Origin: Solimonas sp.
Lineage (GTDB): Bacteria; Pseudomonadota; Gammaproteobacteria; Nevskiales; Nevskiaceae
Direction of reading: 5' to 3'
NCBI GenBank assembly: GCA_030149365.1
Contig: JASBRP010000017.1
Span: 1-64,000, forward strand
Length of the DNA: 64,000 nt
In this document: one piece after another, positions 51,315 through 60,116 of the stretch
Layout: each line of letters begins with the position of its first letter
How positions within the stretch are numbered: the first letter of the stretch is position 1
Program-made: the position numbers and the translations under genes
The notes under the pieces: generated by a model
Told to the model about the DNA's origin: nothing
The model's database searches: none
Seen by the model: only the letters and a program-made list of their open reading frames with translations

Positions 51315-52792
51315 AGATGACACGCTATCCGCAGCCGGCTTCCGGCGAGCTCGATGCTTCGCGTTTGGATCGCCGCCGCTTCCTGCGCCGCGTTGCATCG
51401 ACAGCTGCCGCACTGGCCCTGCCCGCGGCGCTGGCCGGCTGCCAGCGCAGCGCCGGCACCGAACCGGTGCTGCCTGAAGTGCCCGACGCCGACCCCATGA
51501 GCCCGCAGCGCCTGCATGGCTGGGTGCGCCAGCTCTGCGAGTTCCAGCCGCGCTGGGCCGGCTATCCGGCCGAGGAACGCGCCGGAAACTGGCTGGCATC
51601 GCGGCTGCGCGACGCGGGCCTGCAGACCGACATCGACACCTACAGCTTCCGCCAATGGCAGCTCGGCGACTGGAAGGTGGAACTCACGGACGGCGACGGC
51701 CCGGAGCCGGTGAACAGCTTCCCGCTGTGGTCCAGCCGCGGTGGCAGCGGCTCGGCGGAGCTGGTGGACGTGGGCTTCGGCTCCGAGCCGGAGCTGCTGC
51801 TGAAGAACCTGCGCGGCAAGGCCGTGGTAGTCACCGGCAAGGCCCTGCTGAATGTCTTCGCCACCTATCCGGAAACCTATCACCGTGCCGCCGAGCTCGG
51901 CGCCGTGGCGATGTTCGTCACCTCCGACGCACCCGACAACCTGATCCGCCCCACCAGCTCCAGCCGCAACAAGCTGGACGACAATCCCATCCCCGCCTTC
52001 CAGCTCGGCGCACGTGACCTGGCGCGGCTGCGTCGGGCCGCGCGCCGCGGCGGCAGCATCCGCTGGCAGCTCGACGCGCAGCACGTGGACGGCATCACCC
52101 GCGACGTGGTCGCCCGCCTGCCGGGCTCCGGGGCGCTGGGCGGCAGCCTGCTGGTCTGCGCCCACTACGATGCCTGGTTCACCGGTGCGCTGGACAACGC
52201 CACCGGTGTCGCCGGGCTCATCGGCCTGGCCGAGCATTTCGCCGCGCTGCCGGTCGAGCAGCGTCCGCGCGACATCCTGTTCCTCGGCGTGACCGGCCAC
52301 GACGCCGGCTATCCCTATGGCGGTATCAGCCACTGGGCCGCAACACATCCGGAGGCGATCCCGGACATCGAGCTGTTCATGAACCTCGATCATCTCGCGG
52401 CGCACGGCGAGGAGCACATCAGCGGCAGCGGCATCCTCGACATGCTGGGCCTGACCATCGAGCGCCCCGGCGACGAGGAGCGCGCCCTGTTCACCACGCA
52501 GCACCCGGCGCTGCTGCGGACCTTCCTGCCCTACCTGCTGCGCTACGGCCTGCTGGCCGTGCCGCTGCCGACGGTGCCCCAGGTCACCGCCAACGGCGAC
52601 CTCGAAGGCGCCATGGGCACGCTCGGCGTGCCGAGCGTGAACCTGACCATGGCCACGCCGCACTACCACACCGTGGAGGACACGCCGGAGCGCATCCCGG
52701 CGGAGCAGTTGTCACGCTCCGTGTGCGCGCACCGCGATTTCCTGCAGGACGTCATCGGCATGACCCGCGGGCAGATCCGCTCGCCGATCTGA
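51311..52792 (+). CDS. Exported M28-like peptidase with altered catalytic site
   Basis: 493 aa. A twin-arginine signal (LDRRRFLRRVASTAAALALP) ends in the lipobox LAGC, so Tat export and lipid anchoring are likely. The zinc pattern of family M28 is seen as HYDAW, GALDNATG, MNLDHLAA and TPHYHTVEDTPE. The Glu-Glu pair (catalytic base plus zinc ligand) is replaced by GHDAG, that is His-Asp. A PA-like inserted domain lies at about residues 130-270. Overlaps the lipase-like gene start-to-stop. Peptidase activity is therefore uncertain. Confidence 0.8.
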   Translation: MKMTRYPQPASGELDASRLDRRRFLRRVASTAAALALPAALAGCQRSAGTEPVLPEVPDADPMSPQRLHGWVRQLCEFQPRWAGYPAEERAGNWLASRLRDAGLQTDIDTYSFRQWQLGDWKVELTDGDGPEPVNSFPLWSSRGGSGSAELVDVGFGSEPELLLKNLRGKAVVVTGKALLNVFATYPETYHRAAELGAVAMFVTSDAPDNLIRPTSSSRNKLDDNPIPAFQLGARDLARLRRAARRGGSIRWQLDAQHVDGITRDVVARLPGSGALGGSLLVCAHYDAWFTGALDNATGVAGLIGLAEHFAALPVEQRPRDILFLGVTGHDAGYPYGGISHWAATHPEAIPDIELFMNLDHLAAHGEEHISGSGILDMLGLTIERPGDEERALFTTQHPALLRTFLPYLLRYGLLAVPLPTVPQVTANGDLEGAMGTLGVPSVNLTMATPHYHTVEDTPERIPAEQLSRSVCAHRDFLQDVIGMTRGQIRSPI

Positions 52793-52813
52793 GAGGCCAA
52801 TCATCGGGGGACT

Positions 52814-52846
52814 GGCGTCCGGCGGTCTGCGCCGGACGCCGATTTT
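52814..52846. terminator. Hairpin terminator between convergent genes
   Basis: GGCGTCCGGCG-gtctg-CGCCGGACGCC is an 11-bp perfect stem followed on the plus strand by GATTTT. It ends the lipase-peptidase unit, 21 bases after the peptidase stop, just before the convergent AraC gene. Confidence 0.75.
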
Positions 52847-53646
52847 CACTCGCAGCTCACCAGCGTGACGTAGCGCGGATCGATCACCGCCGAGGGATTC
52901 ATGCCGAAGACCTCGTTGAAGGCCTTGTCGACATGGGCCATGTCGTAGAAACCCGCCTCCACCGCCAGGCCGCTGAGCTTGGCGCCGCGCTTCCACAGCA
53001 GTGCCGCCCGCCACACGCCGCGCCAGCGCGCGTACTCGCCGATGGTGAAGCCCGTCTGCTTCTTGAACAGCTCTCGCAGGCGCGAACTGGAGAGGTTCAC
53101 CTTCTCCGCCACCGCCTCCAGGCTGACATCCTTCAGCGGCATCTCATCCAGCACCTGGCAGGCGGCCGTCACCCGGGGGTCCACCGCCGGAGGCTCCGCG
53201 GCATGCTGGCCAGTGATGGCCTGCACCACCTCCCGCACCAGCGCCTTGATCTCCGGCGCGTCCACCACCTCGCTCATCGCGCGGCGCAGGCGCGGCAGCA
53301 GGTGCTCGAACATCGCGATCGGCAGGTCCACCACGAGATCCTGGCCCAATACCTCCTTCAGCCCTGCGTACTCCGGATCGTCGATCGGCAGGTAGAACAG
53401 GGCCAGGTCGCTATTGAGCGCCATCATTTTCTTGCGCCCTGCCCGGGGCGCCACCAGCGAGGCACGCGTGGTCAGCAGTCGGCCATCCACTTCGATCGTG
53501 TAGGGATTGCGGCAGGCGATGCGCAGGGTCGCGCACAGGGGACTGGTCGGCCGGTCCAGCAGCAGCGACGGCGCCAGCAGCACCAGGCTGCAGGGCCAGT
53601 AGTAGATGGTCACTCCGGACGGCGCGGGATGCTTGTGGTCCGTCAT
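52846..53646 (-). CDS. AraC-family transcriptional regulator
   Basis: 266 aa. The C-terminal AraC domain has two HTH motifs: VSLEAVAEKVNLSSSRLREL, FKKQTGFTIGEYARWRGVWR and AVEAGFYDMAHVDKAFNEVF, ending in MNPSAVIDP. The N-terminal half (cupin-like) carries the ligand or dimer function but is not recognised. It is divergent from no gene, and the SnoaL gene lies upstream on the same strand. The target is unknown; the convergent hydrolase operon and the SnoaL gene are candidates. Confidence 0.85.
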   Translation of the reverse strand: MTDHKHPAPSGVTIYYWPCSLVLLAPSLLLDRPTSPLCATLRIACRNPYTIEVDGRLLTTRASLVAPRAGRKKMMALNSDLALFYLPIDDPEYAGLKEVLGQDLVVDLPIAMFEHLLPRLRRAMSEVVDAPEIKALVREVVQAITGQHAAEPPAVDPRVTAACQVLDEMPLKDVSLEAVAEKVNLSSSRLRELFKKQTGFTIGEYARWRGVWRAALLWKRGAKLSGLAVEAGFYDMAHVDKAFNEVFGMNPSAVIDPRYVTLVSCE

Positions 53647-53737
53647 CGCGGCAAAGGCCCCTGCGGTGTCGTCGTTGACCCGCTCCTGGAGGGCCTAGTC
53701 TACCGAAGCCGCGGCAGGAACCGCCGCCTGCGGCCGC

Positions 53738-54253
53738 TCAGGCCTTGCGCCGCTTGGCCCGCCAGGCCTCGGCGTGCCGGTGTCCCGCCTTGATCGACTG
53801 CCGGCGCAACCAGCCGGAGACGTGCAGCGAGAACAACGGCGTCACGATGTCCTCGCGCAGGCGCGTAAGCCGCGAGGTCTTGATGACCCAGGCCCCATCC
53901 CGCTTCTCGTAGGTCTCGTGGTAATGCCCGTAGCCACGGAAATTGAGGCCGGGCGCAAAGCGCAGGAAATCCTCCAGCACCCAGATGCCGCGCGCCGTGG
54001 TCGCGGACAGCAGTTCGATCTCCGGCGCATGCACCATGTGCACCGTGGCCTGCTGCGGCTTGCCCAGGCTGTCGCGGACGAAGTCGATGAACTCGTCCAC
54101 GCCCTGGATGCGCATGCCGCCGGACTCCGAGGTATCGCTGATGAAATCCTCGGCGAAGAGCCCGCGCCAGGCCTGCCAGTCCTTCAGGTCCAGGTGGCGG
54201 CAATAGCGCGCCTTGAGCTGGCGGATGGCCTCGATCTCGATCAGGGTCTCCAT
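53738..54253 (-). CDS. SnoaL-like (NTF2-fold) protein
   Basis: 171 aa from ATG 54253. The NTF2-like fold begins IEIEAIRQLKARYCRHLDLK and DWQAWRGLFAEDFISDTSES, with the conserved His/Asp pocket residues in HMVHAPEIELLSATTARGIW and GYGHYHETYEKRDGAWVIKT. This group (SnoaL_4, ketosteroid isomerase-like) binds small hydrophobic ligands or isomerises them. A paralogue lies at 61817. Ten bases separate it from the LVIVD lipoprotein gene upstream, so the two share a transcript. Confidence 0.85.
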   Translation of the reverse strand: METLIEIEAIRQLKARYCRHLDLKDWQAWRGLFAEDFISDTSESGGMRIQGVDEFIDFVRDSLGKPQQATVHMVHAPEIELLSATTARGIWVLEDFLRFAPGLNFRGYGHYHETYEKRDGAWVIKTSRLTRLREDIVTPLFSLHVSGWLRRQSIKAGHRHAEAWRAKRRKA

Positions 54254-54263
54254 GGGCCCTCGC

Positions 54264-55700
54264 TCAGTCCGGCCAGGCGCCGTTGGTGAGGCGCACGGCA
54301 TAGAAGCCGGTGGTCAGGTCGGTGTACCAGATCTCCTTGCGTTCCGGCACGAACGACGGGCTGGACACTGCCGAGTTGGTAGAACCGGCGCGCTTCGACA
54401 GCGGTGCATTGAAGTACGCCACCTCGCGCGGGTTGTGCGGATCGCGGATGTCGAACACGCGCAGGCCCGACAGCAGCATGCTGCAGGCCACGATCGGCGG
54501 ATCGACGCGCGTGGGCACATTGCAGTAGTGCCCCGCGTAGCCGCCGGTGAACTGCTGGGCCCCGGGATCGTCGGCGATGGTGGCGCGGTTCTCCGGCTGG
54601 TGCACCTCCAGGCGCAGGTCGGAGATCACCTTGGGCTGGGTCTCGTCGCCGATGTCGATGATGCGCGCCGCACCCACGCGGATGCCGTTGGCCGACGGCA
54701 GCTTGCTCTTGCCGTTGGTGGCGAACTCGTCCACCTCCACCAGGTAGGGATGGCCCTTGATGGTGATGGGGATCGCGTTCTGCGGGATGGTGATGTTGTC
54801 CCATTTCAGGCGCGAGACCTCGCGCACCTTGGGAAAGGGCTTGCGCGCCTGGATCTCCGACACGTCCAGGATGATCAGCGAAGGGTAACCCTCGCCGGCG
54901 CCGACGAAGTCCTCCAGCGTGGTGCTGCCGCTGGCGATGTAGGCACGGTTGCCGTCGTCGCTGATCGACAAGCCATGGGACGAGATGGGGATGATGGCCA
55001 GCGGCAACGGCAGGGAGGGAATCGACAGGTCCACCGCCGTCAGCGTCGGCGCGGCATTGGACGCGGAGTAGAAGGTCAGGCCGTCCGGCGACATGCCGCT
55101 CTCGTGCCCCAGCACGCCCACCGGCAACGAGGACTTCAGCACCGGATTACGGCAGTCCGCCTTCAGGTCGTACACGTCCACCACGCCGGGCCCGAACACG
55201 AGGTTGCCCAGCACCGCCGCCAGCACGCCGCGCTCCTGGCTCAGCACCAGCGATTCGTGCGGCGACAGCATGGCCGGCGTCAGCAGGCGCTTGCTGCGCA
55301 CCGGCTTGCTGGGATCGCTCATGTCGAGCACCACCACGCCGAGCTCGCCCGCCAGCACGCTCTCCGGGAATAGTCGGGTGCTGTCGTAGTAGGCGCACTC
55401 GCGACCACTGTCGTCGACGTAGCGCAGCACCTTGAAGCCGGCCACCGAGACGGACGCATCGGGGTTGATGTGCTGCCCCACCAGCTCGGTGTTGCAGGTG
55501 AAGCCGGCGGCGGCGCGCCCGCTCTCGTGATCCTGCACCGTGACCCGGCCCTGCAGGTCGGTCTCCGGACGGGAGCCCGGCCCGCAGACGGCCTTGGGGG
55601 TGGCCGCCGCCCGCGCCTGCCCCTCCGGCGCCTGGGAACTGCCGCAGGATGCCAGCAGCAGCGACAAGGCCAGCACCGTGGCCGACAGGACGTGATTCAT
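54264..55700 (-). CDS. LVIVD-repeat beta-propeller lipoprotein
   Basis: 478 aa. Lipobox LLASC at residue 19 marks lipid anchoring. The propeller has LVIVD-type strands: GVVVLDMSDPSKPVRSKRL, GVVDVYDLKADCRNPVLK, PSLIILDVSEIQARKP, ARIIDIGDETQPKVISDLRL and LRVFDIRDPHNPREVAYF. HPYLVEVDEF and WYTDLTTGFYAVRL close the fold. A long disulfide-capable Cys set is present. Exported, ligand unknown. It precedes the SnoaL-like gene (10-bp gap), a pairing seen elsewhere in lipid-degrading bacteria as far as I recall. Divergent from the EamA gene. Confidence 0.82.
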   Translation of the reverse strand: MNHVLSATVLALSLLLASCGSSQAPEGQARAAATPKAVCGPGSRPETDLQGRVTVQDHESGRAAAGFTCNTELVGQHINPDASVSVAGFKVLRYVDDSGRECAYYDSTRLFPESVLAGELGVVVLDMSDPSKPVRSKRLLTPAMLSPHESLVLSQERGVLAAVLGNLVFGPGVVDVYDLKADCRNPVLKSSLPVGVLGHESGMSPDGLTFYSASNAAPTLTAVDLSIPSLPLPLAIIPISSHGLSISDDGNRAYIASGSTTLEDFVGAGEGYPSLIILDVSEIQARKPFPKVREVSRLKWDNITIPQNAIPITIKGHPYLVEVDEFATNGKSKLPSANGIRVGAARIIDIGDETQPKVISDLRLEVHQPENRATIADDPGAQQFTGGYAGHYCNVPTRVDPPIVACSMLLSGLRVFDIRDPHNPREVAYFNAPLSKRAGSTNSAVSSPSFVPERKEIWYTDLTTGFYAVRLTNGAWPD

Positions 55701-55901
55701 GCGCGTTTCTCCCCTCCGCGATGGCTGCCTGTCTAAGTCCGCACGCGAGGCGGCGGTTCCGGCAGTCCTCGGACGAGGCTACTCCAACTCCCCGGCGGGG
55801 AAACCTGCCGGACATCGGCTGTGCCGCCTGGGTCAAGAATCAGGCTGCCGCCTTGCCGCTTCACTGTCACACTAGCGCTCCGCCCCGAACCCGCCCTGGC
55901 G

Positions 55902-56840
55902 ATGGCCCCGACACCGCGCGACCCCGAAGCTGCCGCCAATACACCCCACCATGCGCCCGCGCACCCGCTGCGCGGCGTCATGCTGGTGATGCTCGGCGTG
56001 TTCGTGTTCGCCTGCATGGACAACACCACCAAGTACCTGGTGACACGCTACGACGTTCCCCTGGTGGTGGCCATCCGCTACATCGTCAACGGCCTGCTGA
56101 TGGTGATCCTGCTCACCCCCAGCCACGGCAAGCGGCTGGTGCAGACCCAGCGCACCGGCCTGGTGTTGCTGCGCGGCGTCTGCCTGGCGGCCGCCTCGCT
56201 GGTGCTGGGCCTGGCCCTGCAGCGCATGCCGGTGGCGGAGATGACCTCCATCGTCTTCCTGTCGCCGATCCTGGTGATGCTGGTGGCCGGCCGCCTGCTG
56301 GGCGAGCAGGTGGGTGCGGCGGGCTGGGTCGCCGCCGCCCTCGGATTCACCGGCATCCTGCTGATCGCCCATCCCGGCGGTGGCCTGGACCCCATGGGCA
56401 CCCTGCTGGCGCTCTGCGGCGTGGTGGTGACCGCCGCCTACCAGCTGCTGTCACGCATCCTCGCCAGCACCGAGCACACGGTTCCCATGCTGTTCTACAC
56501 CGCGCTGGTGGGCAGCCTGTTCTTCGGCAGCCTGCTGCCCTGGACCTGGGGCGGCCCGCCGCCTTCCGCATTGGAGCTGCTGCTGTTCTTTGGCGTCGGC
56601 GCCATGGGCGGCCTCGGGCATTACCTCTTCACCGCCGCCCACCGCCATGCGCCCGCTTCCGTGCTGGCACCGATCATGTACGCACAGCTGGTCTGGGCCG
56701 GCCTGCTGAGCTGGCTGATCTTCGGCCACGTGCCGGACAGCATGGCGATCCTGGGCATGTGCGTGATCGCCACCTCCGGCATCCTGGTGGCACTGAAGTC
56801 CCGCTTCACGCGGCAGGCGATGGCCGAACCGGCGGAGTGA
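55902..56840 (+). CDS. EamA/DMT-family transporter
   Basis: 312 aa from ATG 55902. Two EamA halves with ten transmembrane segments are visible, beginning MLVMLGVFVFACMDNTTKYL with the second-half start TLLALCGVVVTAAYQLLSRI. LALQRMPVAEMTSIVFLSPI (first repeat) and PASVLAPIMYAQLVWAGLLS (second) are typical of S-adenosylmethionine/amino-acid-type exporters. Inner membrane. Ten bases downstream lies the convergent Rnk gene. Substrate unknown. Confidence 0.9.
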   Translation: MAPTPRDPEAAANTPHHAPAHPLRGVMLVMLGVFVFACMDNTTKYLVTRYDVPLVVAIRYIVNGLLMVILLTPSHGKRLVQTQRTGLVLLRGVCLAAASLVLGLALQRMPVAEMTSIVFLSPILVMLVAGRLLGEQVGAAGWVAAALGFTGILLIAHPGGGLDPMGTLLALCGVVVTAAYQLLSRILASTEHTVPMLFYTALVGSLFFGSLLPWTWGGPPPSALELLLFFGVGAMGGLGHYLFTAAHRHAPASVLAPIMYAQLVWAGLLSWLIFGHVPDSMAILGMCVIATSGILVALKSRFTRQAMAEPAE

Positions 56841-56850
56841 GGGCGCGCGC

Positions 56851-57249
56851 TCAGGCGCGGCCGACCCCGGTCACCGCCAGCACCGCCTCGCGCCCGGCGA
56901 TCTCGCAGGCGATGCGCTGGCCCCGGCGCAAGCCGATCAGCGCCGCACCCACCGGTGTCATCACCGACACGCGCCGTTGCGAAGGATCCGCCTCGGTCGG
57001 CATCACCAGCCGGATGGTCTGCTCGGCGCCGCTGTCCTCGTCTCGATAACTGACCGAAGAACCCAGCGTCACCACGTCGTCCGGCATCTGGCCGTCCGTG
57101 ATCAGCTCGGCGCGGTCGATCTCCTCGATCAGACGACGCGCCACCTCGGGCGCTTGTCGCAGAGACCTTTCGGCCAGGGAACGCAGTGGCCCCGCCAGCG
57201 ATTCGGCGATGAGCAGGGGCGGTGATTGCAGCAATGTATCCACTTGCAT
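56851..57249 (-). CDS. rnk: Rnk-type GreA/GreB C-terminal domain protein
   Basis: 132 aa from ATG 57249 with GAGG upstream. The N-terminal coiled part (LRSLAERSLRQAPEVARRLI) is followed by the GreA/B C-terminal fold: VVTLGSSVSYRDEDSGAEQT, IRLVMPTEADPSQRRVSVMT, PVGAALIGLRRGQRIACEIA. This matches Rnk, which binds RNA polymerase in the secondary channel region and modulates transcription. The 304 bp upstream hold its promoter, which I cannot place, and the terminator of the TonB receptor gene. Confidence 0.85.
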   Translation of the reverse strand: MQVDTLLQSPPLLIAESLAGPLRSLAERSLRQAPEVARRLIEEIDRAELITDGQMPDDVVTLGSSVSYRDEDSGAEQTIRLVMPTEADPSQRRVSVMTPVGAALIGLRRGQRIACEIAGREAVLAVTGVGRA

Positions 57250-57504
57250 GGGAACCTCGTGATTTTGATGAACGGCAAGCCGCAACGCGCGCGCAGCGAT
57301 GCGCGCGACGGCGGGGTGGAGAAGCTGTGTTCCGTCACCCCGGGCTTGAACGGCGCGCAAAGGCGCGAAGCCCGGGGCGGCTAGCCTTCGAGCAGAGGCC
57401 CCCGATGGGGTTTGGCGCAGCGGACGGAAAAGACGTTCATGAACTGATCATCGGCCGCGCTGCCGGTGGTGTCAACCGAAAGCGGACTCATGGCCACATC
57501 ATGC

Positions 57505-57543
57505 AAAAGGCCGGGCGACCCGCGCAGCGGATCGCCCGGCCTT
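57505..57543 (-). terminator. Rho-independent terminator of the TonB receptor gene
   Basis: On the minus strand the stem AAGGCCGGGCGA / TCGCCCGGCCTT (12 bp) with a 13-nt loop is followed by a U-rich tail (complement of 57505-57508), 11 bp after the receptor stop. The rest of the 57250-57553 gap shows nothing else I can name. Confidence 0.8.
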
Positions 57544-57553
57544 CTTGACTCGA

Positions 57554-59995
57554 TTACCAGGTGTAGCGGACCGACGCGGTCAGGTTGCGCTCCTCGCCAT
57601 AGAAGCAGGCAAAGGTGCAGGCACCAACGTATTCCTTGTCCAGCAGGTTCTTGACGCTGAGCGAGAAGCGCCAGGGACCGAACAGGTAGCGCAGCGCCGC
57701 GTCATACACCGTATAGGACGGGATCGAGAAGGAGTTGTCGTTGCTGTAGGACTTGCCGACGTTGCGCACGCCCAGGCTGGTGGTCAGCCCGTTGTCCGTG
57801 CTTGCGCTCCAGCGATAGTCACCCCACAGCGAAGCCGTATGACGCGGGGTCGAGCTGGGCACGCGGCCCTGGTCGCCGTTGTTGCTGCGGGTGATCTCCG
57901 CGTCGGTGTAGGTATAGGCCGCCACCAGATCCAGGCGGCTCGCCAGTTCGGCTCGCGCCTCCAACTCCACGCCGCGCGAACGCACCTCGCCGGCTTGTAC
58001 GGACTCGAGCGGATTGTTCAGGTCGGCGGTCAGCAGGTTCTGCCGCGTCAGTTCGTAGACCGCGGCGGTAAACGAGGCATTGAGCCCGCGCGGCTCGAAC
58101 TTGAGTCCCACTTCGTACTGCACGCCCGTGGTGGGTTCGAAGGCATTGCCCGCCACATCGAAGCCCGACTGGGGCTGGAAGGATTCCGACCAGCTCGCGT
58201 ACGTAGCCAGGCCGCCCTCGAAAAGGTACATCAGCGCAGCGCGATAGGTCATCGCGTCCTGCTCGTTCTTGAAGGGCTCGACATTGCCCTGGGTATCCCT
58301 GTCATAGCCCGCCGACTTCGTGTCATCCCAGCGCGCACCCAGCAGGGCGATCCAGCGGCCATCCAGCTGGATATGGTCCTGGGCATAGAGGCCCAACTGC
58401 TCCGTGCTCTCCCGGGACTGACGGGTTTCGGGGTTCACCGTCACCACCGCGCCGTACACCGGCGTGAACACATCCAGCGGCGCGACCGAGCCGGAACCCT
58501 GGATGCGATTGAACGAACGATCGCTGTAATCCAAGCCCACCAGCAGCGTGTGCTCGAAGGCACCGTGCTTGAGCTTGCCCTGGACCTGGTTGTCTAGGCT
58601 GAACCCAGCATCCGCGTCGTCGCGCGTATAGACAAAGCGATTGACCGTGCGGCCCGGTACCGCCTCGGGAGGATTGCTGAATCCGATAGTGCGCGAGTCG
58701 GTCTGCCGGTCAAAGCGCAGGAAGTTCTGCCGCAGCTGCCAGTTCTCGTTGAAGCGATGCTCGGCGAGGTAGCCGATGGTGTAGCCGGTGGTATCGAACC
58801 GGTCGAAGCCGGGCTCTCCGATGAACAGCTTCGGGTCGATCTTGCCATTGGGATTGTCCAGGATGGTGCCCTTATAGGGCTTGCCGTAGTCGTAGACGGT
58901 ATCGTTGTTCACGTAGCTGCCCAGCAGCAGCACCGAGGTCCTGTCATCCGGACGCCAGGCCAGCGAGCCGGAGGCGACGCCACGATCGTTACCGATCTCC
59001 TCGATCATGGAATCACTCTCGCGCAGAAAGCCGGTGAGCCGATAGCCCAGCTTGCCGGCCTCGTCGATGGGGCCCGCGAAATCGGCGCCGATCTGACGAC
59101 GATCCCAACTGCCGACCTGCACTTCCAGCTCCCTGAGCGGGGTTTCGGTGGGGCGCTTGCTGACCATGTTGATGATGCCGCCCGGCGCCGCCTGCCCGTA
59201 CAGCACGGAAGCCGGCCCCTTCAGCAGTTCCACGCGTTCGTAGAGATAGGGCTCTTCCGGACCGCTGAGTGAATTGATCGGAAACTTGCTGCCGTTGAGA
59301 TACAGCGGCGCCGAGCCGGTGACGTTGAAGCCGCGCATCGTGAACGCCGTGCCGGTGGACTTGTTGCCGCTGCCGGCCAGCGGGCTGATGCCCGCCGAAT
59401 ACGCCAGCGCCTGCTCCAGCGACTCGACGCCCTGGGCGTCCATCTGCTCGCGCGTGACCACCGAGACGGCCTGCGGCGTTTCCAGCAGCGGGGTATCGGT
59501 CTTGGTGCCGGTGGAGCTGCGGCGCGCCACATAGCTGCCCACCGGGCTGGAGGCCGTTTCACCCGCCGCCCTGACCGGCACCGCCGGCAGCGTCACCGCT
59601 TCCACCGGCGGCGGCGGAAGAGCCTGCAGCAGGTAGATGCCGTCCGCACCCCGCACGGCCTGCAGGCGGTGCGCCGACAGCAAGCGGCTGAAGCCCTGCT
59701 CCACCGTATAGCGTCCGCTCAAGCCCTCGCTGCCCAGGCCCGCGGTCAACTGCGCTTCAAAGGACAGCACCACGCCCGCGGCACCGGCAAACTGCCCCAG
59801 CACGCTGCCCAGCGGTCCGGGGCCGATGTCGAACACCTGACCCGCCGCCTGTGCGATCTCACCCGCCGGCTCCGCCTGTGCGACCGCCGGCAGCGGCCCC
59901 CAGGCCGCCGCGAGCGCCAGCGCGGCAAGGCCCGCGACGCCTGCCCGGTTCCATCCGCCCTTGGCGGCTGCGTCCCGAAGAATCCCCTGTGACAT
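57554..59995 (-). CDS. FecA-type TonB-dependent siderophore receptor
   Basis: 813 aa from ATG 59995 with GAGG upstream; longer starts to 60088 are less likely. After the signal (about residue 40, AVAQA) lies an STN signalling domain (about 50-120: FDIGPGPLGSVLGQFAGAAG, LTAGLGSEGLSGRYTVEQGF), then a plug (DTPLLETPQAVSVVTREQMD, GPASVLYGQAAPGGIINMVS) and a 22-strand barrel ending in an aromatic residue (ASVRYTW). The STN domain contacts FecR, so import is coupled to gene induction. It takes up a ferric siderophore of unknown kind. It follows fecR on the minus strand. Confidence 0.94.
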   Translation of the reverse strand: MSQGILRDAAAKGGWNRAGVAGLAALALAAAWGPLPAVAQAEPAGEIAQAAGQVFDIGPGPLGSVLGQFAGAAGVVLSFEAQLTAGLGSEGLSGRYTVEQGFSRLLSAHRLQAVRGADGIYLLQALPPPPVEAVTLPAVPVRAAGETASSPVGSYVARRSSTGTKTDTPLLETPQAVSVVTREQMDAQGVESLEQALAYSAGISPLAGSGNKSTGTAFTMRGFNVTGSAPLYLNGSKFPINSLSGPEEPYLYERVELLKGPASVLYGQAAPGGIINMVSKRPTETPLRELEVQVGSWDRRQIGADFAGPIDEAGKLGYRLTGFLRESDSMIEEIGNDRGVASGSLAWRPDDRTSVLLLGSYVNNDTVYDYGKPYKGTILDNPNGKIDPKLFIGEPGFDRFDTTGYTIGYLAEHRFNENWQLRQNFLRFDRQTDSRTIGFSNPPEAVPGRTVNRFVYTRDDADAGFSLDNQVQGKLKHGAFEHTLLVGLDYSDRSFNRIQGSGSVAPLDVFTPVYGAVVTVNPETRQSRESTEQLGLYAQDHIQLDGRWIALLGARWDDTKSAGYDRDTQGNVEPFKNEQDAMTYRAALMYLFEGGLATYASWSESFQPQSGFDVAGNAFEPTTGVQYEVGLKFEPRGLNASFTAAVYELTRQNLLTADLNNPLESVQAGEVRSRGVELEARAELASRLDLVAAYTYTDAEITRSNNGDQGRVPSSTPRHTASLWGDYRWSASTDNGLTTSLGVRNVGKSYSNDNSFSIPSYTVYDAALRYLFGPWRFSLSVKNLLDKEYVGACTFACFYGEERNLTASVRYTW

Positions 59996-59999
59996 TGTT

Positions 60000-60116
60000 C
60001 CCTCGTTGTTGATGTCCATGGCGGATGCGCTGCCGGCCCAGGCAGGTCCCCATACAGGGCAGGTCGAACGAGAACGCAAAAGGGACAATGCGGGTTGAAA
60101 CTTTTTTTTGCGGTGC
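60000..60116 (-). promoter_or_regulatory. Intergenic region before the TonB receptor gene
   Basis: The 120 bp between fecR and the receptor gene would hold the FecI-dependent promoter. On the minus strand GCAAAAAAAAGTTTC is followed by TTGTCCCTTTTGC about 17 bp later, which is a possible ECF-type -35/-10 pair. I see no independent support, so it is only a candidate. No Fur box is evident. Confidence 0.25.
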
